Part shown: positions 22,090 to 30,225 of the stretch, one piece after another
How positions within the stretch are numbered: the first letter of the stretch is position 1
Layout: every line of letters begins with the position of its first letter
NCBI RefSeq assembly: GCF_014334015.1
Contig: NZ_CP060488.1
Coordinates: forward strand, 496,001 to 560,000
Direction: 5' to 3'
Length of the DNA stretch: 64,000 bases
Source of the DNA: Bacteroides sp. M10
GTDB lineage: Bacteria; Bacteroidota; Bacteroidia; Bacteroidales; Bacteroidaceae
Notes under the pieces: model-generated
Told to the model about the DNA's origin: nothing
Databases searched by the model: none
What the model saw: the letters and a program-made list of their open reading frames with translations, nothing else
Program-made: the position numbers and the translations under genes

Positions 22090-23844
22090 TTAGTAACCAG
22101 GATTTTGAATTAAATATCCTTTATTGATTTCACCTGTACCAAATGGGTGCAAGTACATTCTGCGGCTAAATGAGCGAGTTTCAAAAACATACGGCTCATA
22201 ACGGTACTCTGTACTCTCTGGTATCTGATAAATTTTAATACCAAGCATACCTCCTTGCATAACCCCTTCCTCTTCTGCTATCATCCAACGGCGAATATCA
22301 TAAAATCTATGTCCATCAAAAGCAAGTTCAATCGCTCTCTCATTCCTCACTTTGGTACGAAACTCCAAATGTCCCAACCCTGTTGGCAAATCAGGTTGAC
22401 CTGAACGTTTACGAATCGTATTAATAGCATCATAGGCCTCTTGAGTAGGTCCTTCATTATATTCATTTAATGCCTCAGCATAATTCAAATAAGCTTCATT
22501 CAACTGGTATAATGTGGAATTCGGAACTTTTTTCCATACAGATTCACTGATTTCTTCAGGATAAAGTTTATGTAACCAAAAACCACCATAACAAGTATTA
22601 GCATCTGCCCCTGGTCCATTACCCGAATCTTGCCATAGTTGTAATTTAGGAAACTCTGAATTCCATCTCATTAAATTGCCAACTACTGTTTGAGAAAAAC
22701 GATAATCCAAACTTGCCATTTTAGCTTGCAAATCATTACCGCCATTCCAATCGACCTTGTTTCCTAAACGATCTTCATATTTCGAAACTAAATTCAAGGT
22801 CACAGTCACTCCACTCTGCCCTGCATTACCTGGATAAACAGTAGGAGGAGATATAGCAGACCAAGGCCATGTATATTTTCCCATGGCATCACTTGATTTC
22901 TCTGCAAAAATAATTTCCGAATTATCATAGGTTTGCCATGAATATCTATAATTACCATCTATTCCCTGATCAGTAATCAAATAACAGTTAGCCTCTTTCG
23001 CCCAATCCAAGACCTTTTTTGCTGCATCTGCTGCTAGCTTCCATCGTTCTTTATCCTTATTGCCGTAACATATCAATTTATTATTTGTTCCAAAATCTAA
23101 ATAAGGTCTATCTGTATTAAATAAATCACTCGCTGCATACAGTAAAGTTCTCGCTTTCAAGGCTAAGGCCGCCCCTCGTGTAGCTCTACCTCGTAAGGCA
23201 CCCAATTGATTGATTGGCAAATCTGGAATTGCCTCATCACAATCTTTCACGATAAAATTAACTACATCTTCAACACTGCTACGAGGTATTTTCAAATTCT
23301 CATCCAACTGTAAACGATGATCAATAATTGGCACCCCTCCATAACGCTTGAACATCTCAAAATAATTCAATGCTCTGATAAACTTTGATTCTGCTTTTAG
23401 TTGATTAGCATACTCCTTGGTTATATCAGGTACTTCATCTACCCGATCTAACATTACTGTTACTTTTCGTATTGCAGTAAATCGATGTGAAAATCGAGGA
23501 TCATCCGTATTATCAGGACTAACAGAAGCGTTATTCCACTTTTGAGGATCATACCAATTGGCACAAGCTTCAGCCTCATCTGTAGCCCCTGCATCTATCG
23601 TCCCTGCACTATTAGCAATGGCCGGAGCGCCATTATCTGGACTACCCAAACCTAAATTGGAATGGACACCATATTCATATATACTAGCCAGGAACATCTC
23701 AACCTGCGACCTGGATGAGAAAATTGTATCTTCTGTGACATCAACTCCTGGAGCTTTCTCTAAAAAATCTCCCATCATATCCTCACAAGACACTATAGTC
23801 AGTAACATTATAGAGGTCACTATTACAATAGCTGCATTTTTCAT
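22090..23844 (-). CDS. SusD-like outer-membrane lipoprotein (first pair)
   Basis: This is a RagB/SusD family glycan-capture lipoprotein. The signal peptide ends at SC (MKNAAIVIVTSIMLLTIVSC), followed by an acidic start (EDMMGDFLE). Family blocks are ALNYFEMFKRYGGVPII, RGAALALKARTLLYAASDLF, LNEAYLNYAEALNEY and RNERAIELAFDGHRFYDIRRWM, closing with a NPGY tail. Its 584 aa is full length. It begins 11 nt after the first susC stop and is followed by the second susC, so the operon encodes two complete import pairs. The two SusD proteins are clearly different from each other. Confidence 0.95.
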   Translation of the reverse strand: MKNAAIVIVTSIMLLTIVSCEDMMGDFLEKAPGVDVTEDTIFSSRSQVEMFLASIYEYGVHSNLGLGSPDNGAPAIANSAGTIDAGATDEAEACANWYDPQKWNNASVSPDNTDDPRFSHRFTAIRKVTVMLDRVDEVPDITKEYANQLKAESKFIRALNYFEMFKRYGGVPIIDHRLQLDENLKIPRSSVEDVVNFIVKDCDEAIPDLPINQLGALRGRATRGAALALKARTLLYAASDLFNTDRPYLDFGTNNKLICYGNKDKERWKLAADAAKKVLDWAKEANCYLITDQGIDGNYRYSWQTYDNSEIIFAEKSSDAMGKYTWPWSAISPPTVYPGNAGQSGVTVTLNLVSKYEDRLGNKVDWNGGNDLQAKMASLDYRFSQTVVGNLMRWNSEFPKLQLWQDSGNGPGADANTCYGGFWLHKLYPEEISESVWKKVPNSTLYQLNEAYLNYAEALNEYNEGPTQEAYDAINTIRKRSGQPDLPTGLGHLEFRTKVRNERAIELAFDGHRFYDIRRWMIAEEEGVMQGGMLGIKIYQIPESTEYRYEPYVFETRSFSRRMYLHPFGTGEINKGYLIQNPGY

Positions 23845-23855
23845 ATATAAGCTTT

Positions 23856-26800
23856 TTAGAAGTTAACATTAAATCCCAAATTATAGACTCTTGTAACAGG
23901 GTAAGGTTCACTATTAGCTTCTCCATTAGGAAATTCCGGATCTTCCCCCTGATATAAATCAGACCATGTCAATAAGTTATTTCCATTCAAATATAATCGA
24001 ACCGAACTAATGCCTATCCGTTGCAAACCTTTATTTCTAAATGTATATCCAATCTCCATATTTTTCAAGCGTAGGTAATTGGCATTTTCCAGCCAATATG
24101 TAGATTGTACATAATTATGAGCATTATTAGAGGCTGACATACGAGGATAAATAATTTCCTGTCCATTTTCCCATCGTTCTAAACTCCAACTTTTCAACAA
24201 CGCTTTTCCTGCATTAGTATTAGTATAAAAGCCTTGTGTACTACGACGAGAAGGCCATGTGGAAACATTTGCCGCCCCCTGAAATAAAATTGAAAAATCA
24301 AAACCTTTATATTCGCCACCTAATACTAAACCAAATGTTTTTTCCGGAAAGTTAGAATATCCAATCGGTACCTGATCCTGGTCGTTTATCTTACCATCTC
24401 CATTTATGTCTACATAACGAATATCACCAGGCTGAATCTTATTATTATTCCACTGATAAACTGGACGATAAGGATTATTAACTTCTTCCCACGAATTGAA
24501 TAACCCATCAGCAACATAGCCAAAATTCTGGCCAAAGCGATGCCCTGTTCGATACTGATAATCATACGGCCAAACGGCTTCATCCATATACTCTATCTCA
24601 TTATGGGCATAAGTATAATTAACCTTAGCATAGTAATTGAAGTCCCCGATTTTGTCATTATAAGCTAGTTCAAATTCAAGACCACCATTTTTCATTTTCC
24701 CCAGATTATAGGCTGGAAAGTTGGCTCCAACTATTGTTGGAACTGTCCCTCGATTAGCTAAAATATTACTTCTTCTTTCCTGAAAATAATCAAAAGAAAA
24801 GGAAAGACGATCATTCAAAAACTTAATATCAGCTCCAATATTCATTTTATGAGCTTTTTCCCAAGTCAAATCAGGATTCCCTAATTTACCCTCATAAGCT
24901 CCTTTGTATGTCTGATAGGTGGAACCATCTTCTCCCCAATGATACTTTCCACCATATGAATAAGACGTTGGCCTATATAAAAATCGATCTCCTCCTATCT
25001 TATCATTACCAACCACTCCATACGAACCTCTAATTTTCATAAATGTCAAATACTGATTTCGTGGAAAGAAACTTTCTTCTGTTACAACCCATCCTAATGA
25101 GTAGGCTGGAAATACGCCAAATCGCTTTCCTGGTGCAAAATTCTCCGTTCCATTATACCCAATATTAAATTCTGCCAAATATCGACTTTTAAAATTATAA
25201 GTAATACGTCCTACAATGCCCTGATAACCATTAGGTATTAGGAACTCCAAATTTGGATCATAATATTTACTTTGGTTATAAAGTAAAAGGGCAGTGATAT
25301 TGTGATTTTTAAACGTTCGTGCGTATTCTAAACCAAATTCAATATAAACCCTATGGTTCTTTGTAACTCCTTCCGAGAATTGCATTTGACTTGGTTCTCC
25401 CATTGGCATTAATACATAAGATTCTCCTGTTTCTTCATTTTTTATGTTCAAAGCTTCATAAGATACCCCTGTCTCATTATAACGTTGTGATTGAGTATTA
25501 TAATTTTTATATGAAATTACTCCACGCGCATTAAGTCCCTTAGTTATAAAACCAAGATCATATGTCAAACGCAGCGAACCATTCAGATTATTCCCAAAAT
25601 CTTTATGCCAACCACTATTAAAAGCTGCATATGGTGAAAAAGAAACATTTGTTTGACGAGGCATAACCACAATCTTATTATCAATTATACCAGGAGAAAT
25701 ATAAGGTAAAGTAGATGATAACATTTCCATGAACAGAGGGGTGTCCCAGTTAGGGTAACGTCTGTCATCTAGTTGGGCTGAAACATCAAAACTGGCTTTT
25801 AAACGTTTAGTAATATTTATATCAAAATTAGAACGCATATTATATCTACGATACTTAATCTGTGTATCGTACCCCGGGTCATAAATGTCTGTATTATACA
25901 TTCCGTTTTGAGTCAGATAACCAAGTGAAAAGAAATATTTAATACGTTCACTACCACCACTTATATTTAAGTTAGTTCGTGTTTCCCATGAATATTTCTT
26001 CAACATCTCATCATACCAATCAATACTAGGATGGAAAATCGGATCTGCACCTGTACGATACAATTCTATGTCTTCATCACTAAACTTGGGATTATAACCA
26101 CCTGTCACATAAGAATCATAAGCTAACGCCTTATTAAAAGAACTAGTATATTCATATGAATTCATATTTTCTCTAAGAAACGGAAAAGAAGTCATAGAAA
26201 CACTGGAAGATAAACTGACTTTGAGTTTTCCTATATCTCCACGTTTGGTTGTTATAAGTAACACTCCATTGGCCCCCCGTACACCATATACAGCTGTAGC
26301 CGAAGCATCTTTCAATATAGAAATGGATTCTATTTCATTAGGATCTATATTATTATAACTAGGCGTCTCAATTCCATCAACCATAACCAAAGGAGCCTGT
26401 AAATCTTCAGAATTGCTAGTAGCAAAAGAGCCGATACCGCGAATACGTAAAGTAGACGCATCTTTTCCAGGTTCGCCACTACGCTGAACTGATAAAAGTC
26501 CAGGCATACGTCCTGTTAATGAGTTACTGATATTAGCTTGTGGAGATTGAAGCAGGTCTTTTGTTTTAACTGCAGATATAGCACCTGTTATTGTTTCTTT
26601 TTTCTGAGAAGAATAGCCCACTATAACCACATCTTGCAAAGATGTCACATCTTCTTTTAAAGTTACATTAATTACATTTTTATGACTGATTTTCACTGTA
26701 TAAGATTGATATCCTACATAAGAAAATTTCAGTTCAGCCTCCCCTCCCGTAATTAAAATAGAATAGTTTCCATTTGCATCCGTAATAGTACCAGTCATAG

Positions 26801-27056
26801 CATTCGATACCGTTATAGATACTCCTATTAGAGGTTCTCCCGCCTCATCACGAACAGTTCCTTTAATGTTTCTCTTTTCTTGTTGCAATACATCCAAAGA
26901 AACCTCACCCGTTCTCACTCCCGAGTTCCCAATCCACGTTGTTCCCATGCTGTCTTCCGAAAAGGCATTTGGAAACCAAAGGTTAACAAACAGATAGCAA
27001 ATAACATAATAAATACTTCTGCGATTAAACTTTAACATTAAACATTTTTTTTTCAT
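23856..27056 (-). CDS. SusC-like TonB-dependent transporter (first pair)
   Basis: This outer-membrane TonB-dependent glycan transporter is the first gene of the PUL operon. After the signal region (about 1-35) come a CarboxypepD_reg-like domain (about 60-145; KGTVRDEAGEPLIGVSI), the plug (VIVGYSSQKKETITGA, NSLTGRMPGLLSVQRSGEPG, ILKDASATAVYGVRGANGVLL) and a long barrel ending in FNVNF. The protein is 1066 aa. No STN domain is seen, which fits regulation by the neighbouring SARP-like regulator rather than by an ECF sigma/FecR relay. An alternative start, Met7 (MLKFNRRS), is possible. The 5' leader is predicted to be about 113 nt, from the promoter at 27176-27183. Confidence 0.96.
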   Translation of the reverse strand: MKKKCLMLKFNRRSIYYVICYLFVNLWFPNAFSEDSMGTTWIGNSGVRTGEVSLDVLQQEKRNIKGTVRDEAGEPLIGVSITVSNAMTGTITDANGNYSILITGGEAELKFSYVGYQSYTVKISHKNVINVTLKEDVTSLQDVVIVGYSSQKKETITGAISAVKTKDLLQSPQANISNSLTGRMPGLLSVQRSGEPGKDASTLRIRGIGSFATSNSEDLQAPLVMVDGIETPSYNNIDPNEIESISILKDASATAVYGVRGANGVLLITTKRGDIGKLKVSLSSSVSMTSFPFLRENMNSYEYTSSFNKALAYDSYVTGGYNPKFSDEDIELYRTGADPIFHPSIDWYDEMLKKYSWETRTNLNISGGSERIKYFFSLGYLTQNGMYNTDIYDPGYDTQIKYRRYNMRSNFDINITKRLKASFDVSAQLDDRRYPNWDTPLFMEMLSSTLPYISPGIIDNKIVVMPRQTNVSFSPYAAFNSGWHKDFGNNLNGSLRLTYDLGFITKGLNARGVISYKNYNTQSQRYNETGVSYEALNIKNEETGESYVLMPMGEPSQMQFSEGVTKNHRVYIEFGLEYARTFKNHNITALLLYNQSKYYDPNLEFLIPNGYQGIVGRITYNFKSRYLAEFNIGYNGTENFAPGKRFGVFPAYSLGWVVTEESFFPRNQYLTFMKIRGSYGVVGNDKIGGDRFLYRPTSYSYGGKYHWGEDGSTYQTYKGAYEGKLGNPDLTWEKAHKMNIGADIKFLNDRLSFSFDYFQERRSNILANRGTVPTIVGANFPAYNLGKMKNGGLEFELAYNDKIGDFNYYAKVNYTYAHNEIEYMDEAVWPYDYQYRTGHRFGQNFGYVADGLFNSWEEVNNPYRPVYQWNNNKIQPGDIRYVDINGDGKINDQDQVPIGYSNFPEKTFGLVLGGEYKGFDFSILFQGAANVSTWPSRRSTQGFYTNTNAGKALLKSWSLERWENGQEIIYPRMSASNNAHNYVQSTYWLENANYLRLKNMEIGYTFRNKGLQRIGISSVRLYLNGNNLLTWSDLYQGEDPEFPNGEANSEPYPVTRVYNLGFNVNF

Positions 27057-27175
27057 ACTGTCTACTTTTTATTCATAAGACGACAAATTAGATTTTTAAA
27101 GTTTACTGTTCACATTAATATTAGTATTCTTCATAGTAATAGATAAATATATAATGTGCCTATTTAAACTACACA

Positions 27176-27183
27176 CAAATGTA
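27176..27183 (-). promoter_or_regulatory. Predicted -7 box of the PUL operon promoter
   Basis: On the minus strand the bases read TACATTTG, matching the Bacteroides -7 consensus TAnnTTTG, 120 nt upstream of the first susC start. There is no TTG at the expected -33 distance (GTCCGGG lies there), which fits a promoter that needs an activator. The repeats at 27193-27265 lie directly upstream. Confidence 0.6.
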
Positions 27184-27192
27184 TAGTCCAAA

Positions 27193-27265
27193 CCTTAACC
27201 CGGACATTAATTAAACCTTAATCAGTCCTTAATTATTTCTTAAAGTTTCATGATATACCCATTAA
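27193..27265 (-). promoter_or_regulatory. 11-bp-phased direct repeats, candidate SARP operator
   Basis: Hexamers reading TTAAGG or close variants on the minus strand start (plus-strand left edge) at 27193 (TTAAGG), 27205 (TTAATG), 27216 (TTAAGG), 27227 (TTAAGG), 27238 (TTAAGA), 27249 (ATCATG, poor) and 27260 (TTAATG). Spacings are 12, 11, 11, 11, 11 and 11 bp, about one helical turn. The nearest repeat ends 9 nt from the -7 box. SARP activators are known to bind 11- or 22-bp-periodic direct repeats just upstream of the -10 region; the adjacent gene encodes a SARP-like protein. The region is AT-rich, so chance matches must be considered. Confidence 0.65.
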
Positions 27266-27304
27266 GAGCAAGATATATAAAAGAAAAGAAGAAAATCGTA
27301 TACC

Positions 27305-29851
27305 CTACAATTTCTTTATCAGCTCTTCATACGTAAAAGGAGGATACTCATTTAATAAATGATGATAGTCCGATCTAAATTTTTCAAAACGGCTTTTAGA
27401 CAAACCTTTCTGTCCCAATTTATACAAAGCAATACATTTTAATCGGATAGCTTCCTCATCTATATCATCATGTAGTAAAACAACATCTGCAATTTTTTGC
27501 ATAGATACCAAATCTCTTTGTACTTCTACTGTTTTAGACTTTTCCAATAGGAAATTTATAATCTTCCCTGAATATTCTGATTTATAATGATCAATCCAAT
27601 CAGTTATCATATTAGGCAATAAAATTCCCTGAGATGCCAATTCCAAAATTTCAGCAAGCCTTCTACTATCAAAATTGGAAGATAATTTATCTTCCAATAA
27701 AAGTGATACTATCGTCGCATAATCAATAAATACCTCGCTACCAATATCTAAAAGCCAATAACTTTTTTCATTTTTCAACGTTATATCACCAATCTCTTTC
27801 AATAATAATCTTAACTTACGTATATTTACATTCCTATTGTTAGAAGCGCTATCTTTATCCATACCAGACCAAAAAGTTTCATCTAAGCGTTCCGAAGTTA
27901 TACCCTTCCCATTCTGAATAAAATTCAGTAAGATAAACAAGAACATCTGACGAATTACAGGAGTAAACTTCTGAGTAATGTCATTTCCATCACTATCAAA
28001 AATTTGCAACCCTCCCAACAAATAAATAGCAGAAAACTGCTTTCTATTTATTAAATCAATTGTATCTTTATCAGAAAAGTTAGATGTGGTTATGTTACTT
28101 ACTTTCTTTTTAGGCCTAAAAAAGAAATAAAGTAACAAAATCAAACCTACTCCTATTCCTGCTAATAATAAATATACAAATCTTTTAGAATCAACTCCAT
28201 TATCCAAATATTTATCTTGCAAAATATCTGTCCAATTTAGAGGAGGATAAGACAAAGAATATACATCAACAGAGTAAAATCCTGATTCTTTTTCCTGCAA
28301 TAGAATTGAATAAAGGTTGTTTGTCGATTTATTCAGAAAAATATCACAAAAAGATTCTGAATCCAAAAAATTATATGGAATAGAATCAGCAAAGGATTTC
28401 CGTTCAAATTTTTTTAAATCTACAGAAAATAGAGATAAAGAAGAATGAAATCTATCATTAAAAAATTTTAGAGTATAAAAATTGTTGTTTAAAGAATCAA
28501 TCACCATTGAATTAGAATAAACAATTGGACCTTCTACTGGAAATTCTGTTAATTTCTGACAAGATAAATTTCTATAATCGATTAAATATAAATCATGCAA
28601 ATTTTTAGGAAACTCTTCCTGTTTCCCAGACGCACTGCCGTACCCTCCCATTAATAGAAATTTTCCATTGCCCATATTCCCGATAGAACTTAAATATCTC
28701 GGCGACAACAAAGAACTTATGGTATCAATTTTCCATTTGCAACCATCCAGATCATGTATTGCCAGTTCTGCATTATATGTATGATTCCCATAACCTCCAA
28801 AAACGACGAGAGTATTTGTTAAAGGATCCACAAAACGATTATGTTGTTGAATAACTGCTAATTTTTCAGTAGGATGATTAGGCCATTCACCATTATTAAA
28901 ATTAAAAGAGATAAGACTATCATTCAAAATACTATAAGAGATCAATCGATGTTTCACTCTATCATAGATCAACTGGCTTCCCCCCGCTTTATAGGGTTGT
29001 CCTTTCTTGACCTCCATTTTTTCAATCTGATCACTTTTAATATTATACTTATATATATATTTATCACTAGCTATAAAGATAATACCATCTTCCTTATCAC
29101 AAGCTATTTGGACATTTTTTTCCGAAAAAGGAATTGAGATACAATGTTTCCATTTCACATGCCCATCAATATCCCAAATACCATTTTCTACTACTGCCCT
29201 CTTACCACCTATTAAATCAAAGATTTCATCTCTGTTATGTTGTTGCATTCTCCAATAATGAATAAGTTCGCCTTCATTATTGTACAATCTCAAATCTCGA
29301 ATAGCCATAGGAGGCACGTCTGTTGTATAAAAACTAGAGTATCTATTTTTTCCAAAAGAAATTTTAATATTTTCAAATCCTTTTAATGGATGAGAAATGA
29401 TTTTCATTGTAGAGTCAACCATGCATCGAATACCATTCTCATCAACGTCTATTCTAATCTTCAACCAACGATCTGTAACACTATCTTTGTTGCACTGGAA
29501 TTCGCAATTTTTCAAAATACTACTAGATTTACTCAACACATAATTCAATTTTTCTGTATTCAAATTAGTTATTAAATCAAAACTTGATATTTCATCCAAT
29601 ATAATACGAAAAACATAACCATAAGTCAAGTTAGCTTCAAACAATTTTAAATCAAAACTCATTGAAAAGCCTGGCTTCAAATTAAAGCATTCTTCGGGAG
29701 ACAAATCAAGACTAGTTCTTTCATCCTGATTAACTGTATGAGAACGAAATGTTAGCCCATATCTCGTTGAAGCAAAATTTACAGGATTTCCCCAAGCAGC
29801 ATAATTACCGACAAATAAAAGCATTATTAAAATATATATACCTCGCTGCAT
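27305..29851 (-). CDS. Membrane-spanning kelch/LamG - SARP-type transcriptional regulator
   Basis: This is a predicted one-polypeptide transmembrane regulator. From the ATG at 29851 (or 29878, nine codons earlier) a signal peptide leads to a LamG-like region (about 35-225; YWRMQQHNRDEIFDLIGG) and a kelch/beta-propeller-like region (about 240-555; NTLVVFGGYGNHTYN, GKFLLMGGYGSASG). One membrane helix lies at about 567-587 (FVYLLLAGIGVGLILLLYFF), followed by basic RPKKK. The cytoplasmic part (about 618-857 of the longer form) matches the SARP layout: a winged helix with G-x-L-x-I-F-D-x-D-G, the NVNIRKLRLLLKEIG helix and KSYWLL, then BTAD-like helical repeats. It probably senses a periplasmic glycan and activates the PUL operon 248 nt downstream. 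Family fit is by pattern, not search. Confidence 0.78.
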   Translation of the reverse strand: MQRGIYILIMLLFVGNYAAWGNPVNFASTRYGLTFRSHTVNQDERTSLDLSPEECFNLKPGFSMSFDLKLFEANLTYGYVFRIILDEISSFDLITNLNTEKLNYVLSKSSSILKNCEFQCNKDSVTDRWLKIRIDVDENGIRCMVDSTMKIISHPLKGFENIKISFGKNRYSSFYTTDVPPMAIRDLRLYNNEGELIHYWRMQQHNRDEIFDLIGGKRAVVENGIWDIDGHVKWKHCISIPFSEKNVQIACDKEDGIIFIASDKYIYKYNIKSDQIEKMEVKKGQPYKAGGSQLIYDRVKHRLISYSILNDSLISFNFNNGEWPNHPTEKLAVIQQHNRFVDPLTNTLVVFGGYGNHTYNAELAIHDLDGCKWKIDTISSLLSPRYLSSIGNMGNGKFLLMGGYGSASGKQEEFPKNLHDLYLIDYRNLSCQKLTEFPVEGPIVYSNSMVIDSLNNNFYTLKFFNDRFHSSLSLFSVDLKKFERKSFADSIPYNFLDSESFCDIFLNKSTNNLYSILLQEKESGFYSVDVYSLSYPPLNWTDILQDKYLDNGVDSKRFVYLLLAGIGVGLILLLYFFFRPKKKVSNITTSNFSDKDTIDLINRKQFSAIYLLGGLQIFDSDGNDITQKFTPVIRQMFLFILLNFIQNGKGITSERLDETFWSGMDKDSASNNRNVNIRKLRLLLKEIGDITLKNEKSYWLLDIGSEVFIDYATIVSLLLEDKLSSNFDSRRLAEILELASQGILLPNMITDWIDHYKSEYSGKIINFLLEKSKTVEVQRDLVSMQKIADVVLLHDDIDEEAIRLKCIALYKLGQKGLSKSRFEKFRSDYHHLLNEYPPFTYEELIKKL

Positions 29852-29914
29852 AATATAATTTCTACTTTTTAAATACAAAATTTGTGTTCTTCAATGCTAG
29901 AAATACTAGAGATG

Positions 29915-29949
29915 CAAACATACATAAAAATATTCTGATTTTACGCAAA
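29915..29949 (-). promoter_or_regulatory. Predicted promoter of the SARP-like regulator
   Basis: The minus strand reads TATGTTTG at 29922-29915 (consensus TAnnTTTG). A TTTG lies 23 nt upstream (29949-29946), slightly wide for a -33 box. Transcription would start near 29908, giving a 30-60-nt leader. Confidence 0.45.
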
Positions 29950-30170
29950 TCAAACAAAAAACAAAGCTCCTATTTTCATCAAGCTACTTCAAATTAGTTT
30001 ATGCTCTATATATTTTCAAATTATGAAACGACTGAAAAATATTAGATAATACAGTATAAAAATATATCATACATGCAACCTCTGAAATATCCACATATTA
30101 TATTTATAGGTCTCAATTGTCATTGCATTTTACAATCTACGTCTTACATCTTTATAAAAGAATGTCCAAT

Positions 30171-30198
30171 AAAAAAAGGCAGCCCTTAAAAGGCTGCC
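30171..30198 (-). terminator. Rho-independent terminator of the phosphatase-GH92 operon
   Basis: On the minus strand GGCAGCC (30198-30192) and GGCTGCC (30184-30178) form a 7-bp GC-rich stem with a 7-nt loop, followed by seven T residues (30177-30171). It lies 27 nt after the GH92 stop. Confidence 0.9.
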
Positions 30199-30225
30199 CT
30201 ACTGATTCTATCAGAAACAAATTTA

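Larger units (their letters stand above)
29879..30225. other. Intergenic region between the PUL regulator and the GH92-phosphatase operon
   Basis: This AT-rich spacer of 347 bp holds the regulator promoter (29915-29949) and the terminator of the upstream GH92 gene (30171-30198). No gene, repeat family or mobile-element end was seen in the remainder. Confidence 0.5.
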
